A stretch of 64,000 nucleotides of DNA from Pseudomonas putida. GTDB taxonomy: Bacteria > Pseudomonadota > Gammaproteobacteria > Pseudomonadales > Pseudomonadaceae. The notes below the pieces were generated by a model that was given only the letters and a program-made list of their open reading frames with translations, did no database searches and was not told the DNA's origin. The DNA is taken from the NCBI RefSeq assembly GCF_003228315.1, contig NZ_CP029693.1:1054001-1118000 (forward strand), read 5' to 3'. This document shows, in pieces, positions 46,468 to 55,871 of this stretch (the stretch's first letter is position 1; each line of letters begins with the position of its first letter). Position numbers and translations under genes: made by a program.

Positions 46468-46827
46468 ATGTCTGCTACCGCCCCCACCATCCTAGTCGTT
46501 GAAGACGATGCCATCGTGCGCATGCTGATTGTCGATGTGCTCGATGAACTGGAGTTCAATGTGCTGGAGGCCGACGGCAGTGAGCAGGCCCTGCACATTC
46601 TCAAGGACGTCAATCAGCACATCGACCTGATGATGACCGATGTCGGCCTGCCGATCATGGATGGCCGGGAACTGGCCAACGAAGCACGTTGCCTGCGCCC
46701 GACGCTGCCAATCCTGTTTGCCAGCGGCTATGCCGAAAGCATCGAGGTGCCGCAGGGTATGTATCTGATCGGAAAGCCGTTCTCCATCGATCAGTTGCGG
46801 GACAAGGTCAAAAGCATCATTGGTTGA
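46468..46827 (+). CDS. Stand-alone response regulator (REC only)
   Basis: A 119-residue receiver with acidic pocket EDD at 12-14, Asp58 (MMTDVGLPIMDG), switch region (LFASGYAES) and Lys (GKPFSID). No output domain. It is divergent from the large hybrid kinase, sharing a 249-base promoter region, so it may be a phosphate acceptor for that system. The ATG at 46468 follows GAGAAAG. Confidence 0.92.
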   Translation: MSATAPTILVVEDDAIVRMLIVDVLDELEFNVLEADGSEQALHILKDVNQHIDLMMTDVGLPIMDGRELANEARCLRPTLPILFASGYAESIEVPQGMYLIGKPFSIDQLRDKVKSIIG

Positions 46828-46940
46828 TATTTCCATCAGGTTTCGTGCCTTGAGGCTACTTATCGTGACCGGTTGATACCTGCCTGAATGCGCTGAAGCG
46901 TTCGGGCATTTTTCCGTCCCGCGCTTCGATAAGGCCTTTC

Positions 46941-49900
46941 ATGCAACCCACCAACGTCTCTGCAGCCCCTCCATTCCCCGCTTTTATTCCCGCCCTCACT
47001 AACACACCATCGACGTCCAGGTTATCCGACTGTTATGTCCGCAAATCTCCCGCCAGTGACATAAGGTGGTCACCCCATGCCTACGGGCAAAAGCTATCCG
47101 CGCCGGATTCAAAACTGCCGATACCCTGCCCTGTCTTCAGCGGGGAAAACTGGAAAGCCAATTTTCTTTCGGATGGTATGAAAAAGGACGGGCCGTTTGA
47201 TCAAGGCTCACTGGAAGAAGCCTGGTCGTCAATCCAGGAACGCTTGCGAACGGCAGCCTTTACAGAAGAAGACTTCGTACAGTTGCTCAAATCCGGAATT
47301 CGGCAGACGGACACTTACAGAGCGTTAATCCCGCTCATCGAAAAAGCCCTCCTGCGGTTGATCAACTCTCTGGAGTGCGTCCCGGAACGATCGGCTGAGC
47401 TTGTCAAAATCATCTGCAATCTGCCCTCCAATCAATGGGCGAATGCCTTGGCTGAAGACGTCAAATTGCCCTCCGGTCACCTATTTGGATTTATCCAGCA
47501 GCAAGTAATGCTCTCAAGCGCGCTGCAAAGGCAAATGATCGAGGCTGGCGAGCTGCTCGACGATGCCCCGTGGAGAGCGGTTCGGGAACTCACTGATAGC
47601 GTGCGCGCTTACGTTCCGACCGATATTGAAGGGCCGGTCAACGACTACTTGCGCCAACTTGAAGATTGCAGCCGTATCAGGCCGTCGCCCAAGGAGGCCC
47701 AAATTCTGGTGGCCGGGCTTGTTGAGGCGCTCAAGGAAACACCGCTGGACCTGAACCTGTTCTGGCCGCAAAGCCTGGTCTTTGCAGCCCAAAAACTCAG
47801 CAATCACCTGGCGGCAATCGAGATCGTCGATAACCGTCCGAACCTCAGCTGGCTGGAGGAAATTGTTGACCCTCAAGCCCTGCAGGCATCGCTTGCGAAA
47901 GTCGCGACACCGATGAACGCAGCGCTCACCCAACTGGGTTCCATGTCCCTCAAGGACGCTGCAGAAAGTTTGATCAGCAGCGCCAACAACGTACTCATGA
48001 AGGCCGCTCACTACTTGGTTTCTGACGTCGACTCTGTACGCGCTTGCGAGCAACAGGTTGACAGTACGCCTGAGGGTTCAGCGCTGTTGTCGGCCATGCA
48101 GGAGATTGAAAAGAAATCGAGTTTCCTTGAAGACGTCGTTCCCACCGGGCCTCGCTATACCGGAGGAATCAGCGGAAAAATGCTCTACGCCCTCAATGTG
48201 CTGGATACAGTCGGGGTACTGGGTATTGCGGAAAAAATCCGGCCGCATCTACCTGCTGTACCGACGCCAGTACCTGTGACCACTGCGCCAGTAGCGCCTC
48301 GCCCCCTTCCTCTCTCGGGTGCTGAGCTGCTGGCAAAAGCAACGCAAACGGAAAAAGAAATCCACGATTTCCTTGCGTCCCTTCCTTCCACATCAGTAAC
48401 CGGCGAAAACCCTGAGATCGGCGCCAGCCCGCTGCCTCCACCAACCCGCTCACTCGCGTCTTCGACAATTGGTGGACTCGACTTTGAGCAAGTGGTGCAG
48501 GCGATTGGCGATGTCTTAAGCAAAATCGACGACGCACTGACCTTCCCATCGGCTTCGGCCGATGAATTTGAGGAGCTATTGCAGGAACGGGAAGAAACGT
48601 CGAATGCCGCCGAAGCGCTGAGTCAGTTTGAGCCCGTCGGACCTTTGCTGGTAACTGCGACTACATCGTGGGAACTGATTAAACAACAATTCAACAGCAT
48701 GCTTTTGCGAGTTTCCACTGCCCTCGCCCCCTACTCCCTCGGTGCAGCTTCTACCGCCCTGCAACTGATCAGGGACAATCCCGGAGCCAGTGTCACAGCC
48801 GCGTTCGTCACCCTCTCGGCACTGCACAACGAATATCGCCAATCCCTTCAGGACCCGACGGCTCCCGGTACTGCACTCCCACCCGAAAGCCCGGCATTGC
48901 ACCAGGAGCGAATGGAGGACGACATAGAGCAAATCCTGGGACAGCCCGTGGCGGTGGGTAAGCCTGGCCTTACCCAGACGATTCTAAAACTCATGTACCA
49001 GTCCACGGAGCATGACGTGCTCGACGATGAGCAACTGATCGCAGACGTTGCCCTGGAACTGCAACAACCCAGCCCACAAGATCCGGCAAAAACCTACCTT
49101 GATTTGATCCACGAGGCACAAGCAGCGGAGCATGCCGGGCACGCTGAGCCGATATCGAACACGCATCATGTCCGCAAACGCGATACTGCGGCCGTTGAGT
49201 CAAGCGTTGTGCCACTCACGCTCTCGCAAGACGTTGAACCAACGCCCGAGGTCGAAGACAGCGAATCGGAGAAACTGGCGGCCCTCACTCAATACCTCAA
49301 CATCATGGTTGAGCTGCAAAGTCCTGCAGCCGACGCTGACGAAGAGATCGACAACGAACCCTCGGAGTCTGCGACCGATACGGCGAAACAGGTGATCAGC
49401 CTGCTGCGCCACAGGCGCGCCGCGATCTGGACCGATGCTTCACGGGACGATGGTGATAAGCAGTTGGTCGACCGTTATGCCAGTGCGTTGACGAACTATG
49501 CCGACGACAAGGTCAGTTACAGTGCAGCGACTGTCGCAGTCCCTATGCATTCAACCTTTGGCCAGTGTTGGCTGAACCTTGTCAACGCCTTCAAAAATCC
49601 GTTTTTTTATGAGTGGGCCCAGCAAGCAAACCTTGACCTCGCCACCGTGAAAATCCATACGGCAGATAGCACGTTGACCGCTAAGGTCAAAGGCGTGGTC
49701 AAGACATTCACCCTGAATGACGATAGTGGCTGGGCCAATGTCGCCGGGCCGCTGTTAAGGACTGCTGGCGTCGTTGATCCAACCTACATTGGCGTGGCCT
49801 ATCCGGCTGGTTCTTCGGTTCCTCTTGCCCTGGTCAACGGCTTCCACGGCGAACGCTCAACACCATCGCGGACTGAGGCACGTCAACGCGCGCAGGAATT

Positions 49901-52900
49901 GGCTACCGAGCAGGCTTTTGCCCACATCGAGCCCGACGACCCGGTCAGACCGCAGGAATCGAGATCCGAAGCACAGGTTGAAAAGCAACGACAACGCCTG
50001 GGGGACCTCTACACCCATCACGCCCTGATAACGACGCTGTCCGGACTTATCCGCGACAAAGCCGAGGGTACTTCCGTAGATCTCAATGCCGGAACATTAG
50101 GCCCCCACAAGGACTCGTTGTTTGCCATCAAACACCCGCAGGAAGCCCGGCGCATGGTCACCGCGCATCGCTTCATCAGCGCCATGGGCTGGAAAGTACC
50201 GAAGACCGTGGGAGAGGTTCTAAATGCAATCAAAGTCTTATCATTCGCTTTGCCCGAGAGCGATGAAAGAGCTGATTACAGGGGCGCCCTGGGTTTTGAG
50301 AGGCCGCTGACACCCGCTCATATACAAACGATCCGGCAAACTGTTCAGCGCCTCGATAAACCGGTAGCCGGAGGTTTGCTCAATACGTTCTTGCAATCCG
50401 CATCGGTTACTAGCCCCGCCGCAGGACTGAACGTTGCCCTCAACAGCGATAAAGCCATTCAACTGGGCAAGATGCTTGAGTCGAATCTCAACGCCATCTC
50501 CACCCGTAACTCTGCTGTCGAATGGGTCATGGCGGCCCTGTTGCTCGACCTCGATCCCACGCCCGGACTACCGCGCAACCATGTCGCCGGTTTTAACCTC
50601 ACGCAATCGGCCAATTGGGGAGCCAGGCCTTCGACAGTCATCAGCCGACTCGAAGCTCATCTGATAGCCGGTGGCAAAGTGTCCGCCAGCAGCGCGCCTG
50701 TCGCCGCCTACCACTTGTTGTCCGCTTTCGCGCCGGAATTTCTGGTGCGCGATATGCCCGACAACCTGGTCTGCGGCAGCCACACGTGGACAAGCTTCAG
50801 GATCGCGGTCGCCCGAATCGAACAGCTCGATCCAGGGGCCGCCAAGAGGATGACTTTCGAGCAGGTCATGAACTATGGCGGTACGGACCCCATTACCGTC
50901 GGCCAGGAAATAGCCGCGCAATCGGCCTCGGTCGATCCGCTGATCGACTGGGCCATTGCCAATGGGGTCCTCGTGGCGAATGCCACCGACACGTACACAC
51001 CAACCCAGTTGAACATCGCCCGGGAGAAATTCAACAGCGTCAGAACGCAAATGGCCGACGCGCGAGATGCTTTGACAGCGGACGTACCGACAAGGGAAGG
51101 ACTTGCCCTGGCCGAGCTGGAGCGGGTGTTCGGCAAGGGGCGTCCGTATGCTGACCTTTGCCTTCGTCGTAAAAATATCCCCCATAACATACAAGCGTCG
51201 ATGTACTCGATGCTGGACCTCTTTATTACCGGGCAGCTGAGCGCCGGAACATGGAGCTCTTACAACGACCAGATCCCTATCAAAGAATTTGAAAAAGACT
51301 TCAAAAAACTAAAATCGGCCGAATCACTCTTCAAGGAATCCTTTACTGCTTACTTTGACAATCTGCGCGGTGGCTCTGAGTCGGTATTCAAATATCTGAC
51401 TTCTCAACTGCCACTGGAAGACCGACTAAGCCTGGAATATGGAACTCAGAAATTTTATTCGGTGCGTAGCGCGATCAATGAGGATATAAGCGCTCAAACG
51501 CAAGAAAAAATAGAAGCGCACAAAGGCCGTCACGGTATTTTGATACGATCAGAGCATCAACAAGGAGTCACTTACTATGAGGTATTTCCGAGCTCAGTTG
51601 AAATCCGGAAGAATACAGACCTTCCGCTGCACCTGAAATTGAACGGCGAAGAAAAAAGCTTTGTAAATCCGAAAGATCCGATCAGAAATATAAAAAAGCA
51701 ATGCGCAACGCCACAGCCCATTGATTGGTCGGCGTACAGCGAAGGCAAAGCGCCGCGCAGCGGCATCACATCTGACGTCATCATCGAAGAAATAAAACCC
51801 GTCACCCAACAGGCCACGTTCTATAAACCCGGATACAACTTCGACAGAGTGCCTGATCCTTTTTCTTCAGGCTCACGGTTTGACTACCTGGCCAAAGTCG
51901 TCGTTGATGAACATTTCGTGGTCGGGCGAGAGAAGCTGGAAAACCTGGCCCGAGGTTCGACGAATTCGGAGAACGAAAAACAATTCAGGACCCGGTTATT
52001 GGACTTCTTCGCCAGCCTGGTCCCGTTCAAATCCTGTATCGACAACATCAACCAGGGCAACGTCGGTGGGGCTGTATTTGACTGCCTGCTGGATGCGGCG
52101 GGGTTCGTCATACCGGGCGGCGCAGCAGCCGGCCAAGCCATCAAGGTGGCAAGAACCGCAGGCAAATTCGTTCCAAAGGCCATGAAGATGACCTGGATCA
52201 TGACCAGTAGCCTCGTCTCATCCGCCAACCCGCTGGATGGCGTGGGTGACGTGCTCAAGTTCGGGAAAAACGTGGTGTGCAAGTTGGGCACCACGGCATA
52301 TCGAGCTGCTGGTCTGGGTATTGATCAGATCAAGAATCTATATGGCACCACCAAAGCCATTGATCATACGCAACTGCTCAAACGCGCGGATATTGCAGGA
52401 GGTGTTGTCAGCACAGGGACAGCAGGCCTGACCAACCCGGTAACGGCATTGTTCAAGGAAGGGAAATGGTATGCATTTGACGCAGTCCGCAATCGGCCGT
52501 ATGGCCCGCCCCTTGATAATTTCAGGCCAGCCAGTTCGATCCCGCTGGAGCCCACGACATTCAGCGACGGGGCGACCGCGATAACGCCGTCGCAGTTGTT
52601 CGATACCGAACCTCACACGATTCAACGCTTATCCGGCGAAGTTGATGTTGTCGTTGGCGATAAGGTCTATCGATTCAATCCTGAACAACCGCAAACACTT
52701 GCTGACATAGCGTCGCCACCCTACTCAGGAAATCTTGAAGGTTTCGAGTGGGTTTGCAGCAGAGGGGGCAAGTCCAGGAGGGGGCTGACCTGTCTATCAA
52801 AATTCATAGGTGACACCACACCCGAAAAAAATCTGGCGCAAGCGCTTGAGCACAAACGTCTTTACCCGTCAAAGGGCTCAGATCCTCAAGTCATACATGA

Positions 52901-54182
52901 ACGACGAATATTCAAGCTCGATGGAGTCAAGGGGGAAGCGAAAGCTGCACCATTTATTGAACCTCTGCATTTCAAAGCCCAAACGACAGGCAGCGTCATC
53001 AACGATCAGAGTTTCGGTTTCCTTGCCAGGCAAACCGACGATAAAATTGAGAAGGCCACCTGTACTGTAAGAATCAATTCCATTGTCAATGGCGTTGATG
53101 ACATGCGCGATGTAAGAGCTTTCAAAGTGGATATTCCGGGATGGATTTGGGGCAAGCATGAATATTTGGTTGCGGAGGTGGACACAGGACTTTTCTATTA
53201 CTGCGCTTACGATAAAAACAAAATCGACAACATCCAATTCATGAAAATTGACTTTTCAGAGGACGGTCTTGCGGCGGATTTAATACAGGGCTTTCACAAA
53301 CTCAAGGACCCATTCCTGATGGCTGCAGTCGGGACACCCAATCGGCCATTTTTCGCGTTACCAACCCTGGATAAACTTTATAAAACTCTAGAAGACCAGA
53401 AAGGTTTCACGCTGGATCAAATTGTCGATCTGAAAAGGAAAGTCGAGCTGCTCCCGGAGATTCGCCAGCGTGAATTCCTTATCAACGTCTGGCATCAAAA
53501 TAACGTTCTGGATGTAGAGGTCTATATTCCACAAATAAAAATCGGCATTGCCCCAAAACCGCCCGGTTTTGATCGACAGCCGAAATATAGCCAGAACCGC
53601 TTTTATGCAGAGCGCGCCAGTGAACAAGTAAGTGCACAGATAGAGGCCACAGGGCTAGGCCCCTTCAACCAACAACTACCACATGACGCCATGGACGTTC
53701 AGAGAGCGGAACTCACTAAACCCGTTGTTTTGTGGGAATATTCTCGGGGCAGTAAACCAAACTATGCAGAAACAATCTTGAAGACGGGTGCAGGAAACTG
53801 CGATCAGATGGCTTACACCAGCGCTGCGGTGATCATCGAGAACGGAGGGGATGCAAGTCTCTGGAGAATGGAAGGCGCACATACTTTTACAGTTGTCGGG
53901 ATTCCACTTGGAACTCATCACTCAACCTTGGATTTCAGTGATCAGATGTATGACAACGCATGGATCGTTGACGTATGGGCAGATATCACCTGCCCGGCCT
54001 CCCAGTACATGGAAAAACTCAAGGATCAAATGGCCAAATGGAGTCGCGATGGGAGACAGATCATAGCTACCGACTGGAAGGCCAATCCTCCGGTTGTCCG
54101 ATGGATGGACCCGATGGATGAGGCCTGGATCAAAAAAGTCATCGACGGGCCAAAAGAAACGGCCACGAAAAAAAGCCCCTGA
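46941..54182 (+). CDS. Giant toxin-like protein with C-terminal Cys-His-Asp (papain/transglutaminase-like) domain
   Basis: 2413 residues, no signal peptide; the Pro/Ser-rich first 75 residues look disordered. Residues about 95-830 match the N-terminal module of the toxin-like gene at 30667-34887 (shared NLPSNQWANALAEDV, SRIRPSPKEA, NPGASVTAAFVTLSALHNEY, VVPLTLS). Basic sites RKR (745-747) and an exact furin-type RHRR (823-826) mark the junction. A middle region (FFYEWAQQANLDLATVKIH) and a long helical part follow. Then comes a hydrophobic, membrane-insertion-like block (about 1706-1750, AVFDCLLDAAGFVIPGGAAA). The last 170 residues hold Cys2287 (GAGNCDQMA), His2314 (GAHTFTVVG) and Asp2344 (WIVDVWAD), a likely catalytic triad as in deamidase/protease effectors. 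Function is inferred. AAGG lies 6 bases before the ATG. The 3' third is AT-richer than the flanks. Confidence 0.78.
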   Translation: MQPTNVSAAPPFPAFIPALTNTPSTSRLSDCYVRKSPASDIRWSPHAYGQKLSAPDSKLPIPCPVFSGENWKANFLSDGMKKDGPFDQGSLEEAWSSIQERLRTAAFTEEDFVQLLKSGIRQTDTYRALIPLIEKALLRLINSLECVPERSAELVKIICNLPSNQWANALAEDVKLPSGHLFGFIQQQVMLSSALQRQMIEAGELLDDAPWRAVRELTDSVRAYVPTDIEGPVNDYLRQLEDCSRIRPSPKEAQILVAGLVEALKETPLDLNLFWPQSLVFAAQKLSNHLAAIEIVDNRPNLSWLEEIVDPQALQASLAKVATPMNAALTQLGSMSLKDAAESLISSANNVLMKAAHYLVSDVDSVRACEQQVDSTPEGSALLSAMQEIEKKSSFLEDVVPTGPRYTGGISGKMLYALNVLDTVGVLGIAEKIRPHLPAVPTPVPVTTAPVAPRPLPLSGAELLAKATQTEKEIHDFLASLPSTSVTGENPEIGASPLPPPTRSLASSTIGGLDFEQVVQAIGDVLSKIDDALTFPSASADEFEELLQEREETSNAAEALSQFEPVGPLLVTATTSWELIKQQFNSMLLRVSTALAPYSLGAASTALQLIRDNPGASVTAAFVTLSALHNEYRQSLQDPTAPGTALPPESPALHQERMEDDIEQILGQPVAVGKPGLTQTILKLMYQSTEHDVLDDEQLIADVALELQQPSPQDPAKTYLDLIHEAQAAEHAGHAEPISNTHHVRKRDTAAVESSVVPLTLSQDVEPTPEVEDSESEKLAALTQYLNIMVELQSPAADADEEIDNEPSESATDTAKQVISLLRHRRAAIWTDASRDDGDKQLVDRYASALTNYADDKVSYSAATVAVPMHSTFGQCWLNLVNAFKNPFFYEWAQQANLDLATVKIHTADSTLTAKVKGVVKTFTLNDDSGWANVAGPLLRTAGVVDPTYIGVAYPAGSSVPLALVNGFHGERSTPSRTEARQRAQELATEQAFAHIEPDDPVRPQESRSEAQVEKQRQRLGDLYTHHALITTLSGLIRDKAEGTSVDLNAGTLGPHKDSLFAIKHPQEARRMVTAHRFISAMGWKVPKTVGEVLNAIKVLSFALPESDERADYRGALGFERPLTPAHIQTIRQTVQRLDKPVAGGLLNTFLQSASVTSPAAGLNVALNSDKAIQLGKMLESNLNAISTRNSAVEWVMAALLLDLDPTPGLPRNHVAGFNLTQSANWGARPSTVISRLEAHLIAGGKVSASSAPVAAYHLLSAFAPEFLVRDMPDNLVCGSHTWTSFRIAVARIEQLDPGAAKRMTFEQVMNYGGTDPITVGQEIAAQSASVDPLIDWAIANGVLVANATDTYTPTQLNIAREKFNSVRTQMADARDALTADVPTREGLALAELERVFGKGRPYADLCLRRKNIPHNIQASMYSMLDLFITGQLSAGTWSSYNDQIPIKEFEKDFKKLKSAESLFKESFTAYFDNLRGGSESVFKYLTSQLPLEDRLSLEYGTQKFYSVRSAINEDISAQTQEKIEAHKGRHGILIRSEHQQGVTYYEVFPSSVEIRKNTDLPLHLKLNGEEKSFVNPKDPIRNIKKQCATPQPIDWSAYSEGKAPRSGITSDVIIEEIKPVTQQATFYKPGYNFDRVPDPFSSGSRFDYLAKVVVDEHFVVGREKLENLARGSTNSENEKQFRTRLLDFFASLVPFKSCIDNINQGNVGGAVFDCLLDAAGFVIPGGAAAGQAIKVARTAGKFVPKAMKMTWIMTSSLVSSANPLDGVGDVLKFGKNVVCKLGTTAYRAAGLGIDQIKNLYGTTKAIDHTQLLKRADIAGGVVSTGTAGLTNPVTALFKEGKWYAFDAVRNRPYGPPLDNFRPASSIPLEPTTFSDGATAITPSQLFDTEPHTIQRLSGEVDVVVGDKVYRFNPEQPQTLADIASPPYSGNLEGFEWVCSRGGKSRRGLTCLSKFIGDTTPEKNLAQALEHKRLYPSKGSDPQVIHERRIFKLDGVKGEAKAAPFIEPLHFKAQTTGSVINDQSFGFLARQTDDKIEKATCTVRINSIVNGVDDMRDVRAFKVDIPGWIWGKHEYLVAEVDTGLFYYCAYDKNKIDNIQFMKIDFSEDGLAADLIQGFHKLKDPFLMAAVGTPNRPFFALPTLDKLYKTLEDQKGFTLDQIVDLKRKVELLPEIRQREFLINVWHQNNVLDVEVYIPQIKIGIAPKPPGFDRQPKYSQNRFYAERASEQVSAQIEATGLGPFNQQLPHDAMDVQRAELTKPVVLWEYSRGSKPNYAETILKTGAGNCDQMAYTSAAVIIENGGDASLWRMEGAHTFTVVGIPLGTHHSTLDFSDQMYDNAWIVDVWADITCPASQYMEKLKDQMAKWSRDGRQIIATDWKANPPVVRWMDPMDEAWIKKVIDGPKETATKKSP

Positions 54183-54194
54183 ATCATTCCCGAC

Positions 54195-54222
54195 TTGACG
54201 CGTCCCGCCAGGGGGGCGTCAA
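54195..54222 (+). terminator. Possible terminator stem after the giant gene
   Basis: TTGACGC and GCGTCAA form a 7-bp inverted repeat 13 bases after the stop, but there is no T run, so termination is doubtful. Confidence 0.35.
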
Positions 54223-54329
54223 CCTATGTGTTTCGCTCAATCCCGATCAAACCACCCCGCCGCCCGCAGCACCTGTGATTTAATTGCCTCCTGCTCGCTT
54301 AGCCCTGCCCGCCCCAAGGAAAAACCCCG

Positions 54330-55619
54330 ATGAACTCTCCCCGCGCAACCAAAGTCCTGATCATTGGTTACGTCTGGCCCGAGCCCCGCTCCTCCGCCGC
54401 CGGCGGGCACATGATGCAAATCCTCGAGAGTTTTCTGGAGCAAGGATGGGACATCACCTTCAGCAGCCCGGCCCGCAGTGGTGAACATCGTGCAGACCTC
54501 GGCGCGCTGGGCATTAATGAAGTGCCCATCGAATTGAACGACAGCAGCTTCGACACCTTCATCCGCGATCTGGCCCCGGATGTGGTGTTGTACGACCGCT
54601 TCATGATGGAAGAGCAGTTCGGCTGGCGCGTGGAAAAGCACTGCCCCGATGCGCTGCGTGTGCTCGAGACTGTCGATCTGCAAAGCCTGCGCGATGCCCG
54701 GCATCAGCGACTCAAGCAACGCTTGAAGGCCAGTGATGACGCCGATGACTTCAGCGAACTGTTCGCACCGGCGTTGCGCGAAGAGTTCGAGTTCATGGCC
54801 GATACCGATGTGGCCCAGCGGGAGATCGCGGCGATTTATCGTTGCGACTTGAACCTGATGGTCTCCGACGTGGAAATCGAATTGCTGGTCGAGCAATTCA
54901 GTGTGCCACGCGACCTGCTGCACTGGTGCCCCCTGATGGTCGATCTGCCGACCGGCGTTCCGGTTCCGTTCGAGGAGCGTGCGCACTTTCTGCACATCGG
55001 CAACTTTCGCCATGCGCCCAACTGGGATGCGGTGCTCTGGTTGAAAACCACTATCTGGCCGTTGATCCGCGCGCAACTGCCGGGCGCTCAATTGCACATC
55101 TATGGCGCTTATACACCGCCCAAGGCGACCGCCCTGCACAACCCGGCGCAGGGATTTCATGTGATGAACTGGGCCGAAGACGCGCTGCAAGTCATGTCGG
55201 CGGCACGGATATGCCTGGCGCCGTTGCGTTTCGGTGCAGGCGTCAAGGGCAAAATCGTCGATGGGATGCTCTGTGGCACGCCCAATGTCACCACGCCGAT
55301 TGGCGCCGAAGCCATGTATGGAGACGAGGCCTGGCCCGGCGCGATCACTCGTACAGCACGGGAGTTCGCCGACAGGGCCGTGCAGCTCCACCAGGATCAA
55401 AACCGCTGGTTGCAAGCGCAGGCCCAAGGCTTTGAACTGTTGTCCAAGCGATATCGACACAACGTACACGGGCCGGCATTGATCAGCCGGATCGAGCACT
55501 GCCTGCAAAACCTGCCCGCGATCAGACGGGACAACTTCACCGGCAGCATGCTGCGCCACCACCATCACAAGAGCACGCAGTACATGTCGCAATGGATCGA
55601 AGCGAAGAACCGTCTGTAG
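54330..55619 (+). CDS. GT-B fold glycosyltransferase (family 1/4-like)
   Basis: A 429-residue cytoplasmic protein with an N-terminal GT-B half (KVLIIGYVWPEPRSSAAGGHMMQILESFLEQGWDITF) and a C-terminal donor-binding half (AHFLHIGNFRHAPNWDAVLWL, APLRFGAGVKGKIVDGMLCGTPNVTTPIGAEAMYG). The latter carries the glycine-rich and acidic nucleotide-sugar residues of GT4-like enzymes. Acceptor unknown; no polysaccharide cluster adjoins. The final codons CTG TAG are part of the REP element that begins at 55614, so the native C-terminus may have been altered. Confidence 0.87.
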   Translation: MNSPRATKVLIIGYVWPEPRSSAAGGHMMQILESFLEQGWDITFSSPARSGEHRADLGALGINEVPIELNDSSFDTFIRDLAPDVVLYDRFMMEEQFGWRVEKHCPDALRVLETVDLQSLRDARHQRLKQRLKASDDADDFSELFAPALREEFEFMADTDVAQREIAAIYRCDLNLMVSDVEIELLVEQFSVPRDLLHWCPLMVDLPTGVPVPFEERAHFLHIGNFRHAPNWDAVLWLKTTIWPLIRAQLPGAQLHIYGAYTPPKATALHNPAQGFHVMNWAEDALQVMSAARICLAPLRFGAGVKGKIVDGMLCGTPNVTTPIGAEAMYGDEAWPGAITRTAREFADRAVQLHQDQNRWLQAQAQGFELLSKRYRHNVHGPALISRIEHCLQNLPAIRRDNFTGSMLRHHHHKSTQYMSQWIEAKNRL

Positions 55620-55717
55620 GAGCGAGCTTGTTCGCGATGTACGTAAAGACACCACGGGGTGTCAGGTGGTCAGCGTCATCGTTGACGTCCATCGCGAGCA
55701 GGGCTCGCTCCTACAGG
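55614..55717. repeat. REP pair overlapping the glycosyltransferase stop codon
   Basis: CTGTAGGAGCGAGCTTGTTC begins inside the last two codons of the glycosyltransferase gene and pairs with CGAGCAGGGCTCGCTCCTACAG. The spacer shares CACCACGGGGTGTCAGG and ATCGTTGACG with the REP pair at 63008-63110. Confidence 0.9.
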
Positions 55718-55741
55718 GAGGCGGGCTATGGCAAGATCAGC

Positions 55742-55858
55742 GTGTGCGAGTGTTGTGTCCAGTTCGACGAGACCTGCGAAACCCGGCCGATTGCCGACAA
55801 CGTGGCGGTCGCGCAGCAGGCCTATGAACGCTACCGACAACACGTCGCAACCCTTTGA
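55742..55858 (+). pseudogene. Possible Cys-rich small protein or gene remnant
   Basis: A frame reads GKISVCECCVQFDETCETRP...QQAYERYRQHVATL and ends at 55858. It looks like real protein, with a CxCC motif, but has no in-frame ATG: the ATG at 55728 is one base out of frame. If one G were missing after that ATG, the product would start MGKISVCECC. A GTG at 55742 is the only in-frame start and has no good ribosome site. The REP pair ends just upstream. I do not recognise the family. Confidence 0.35.
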
Positions 55859-55871
55859 AGAGTGAATGAAT

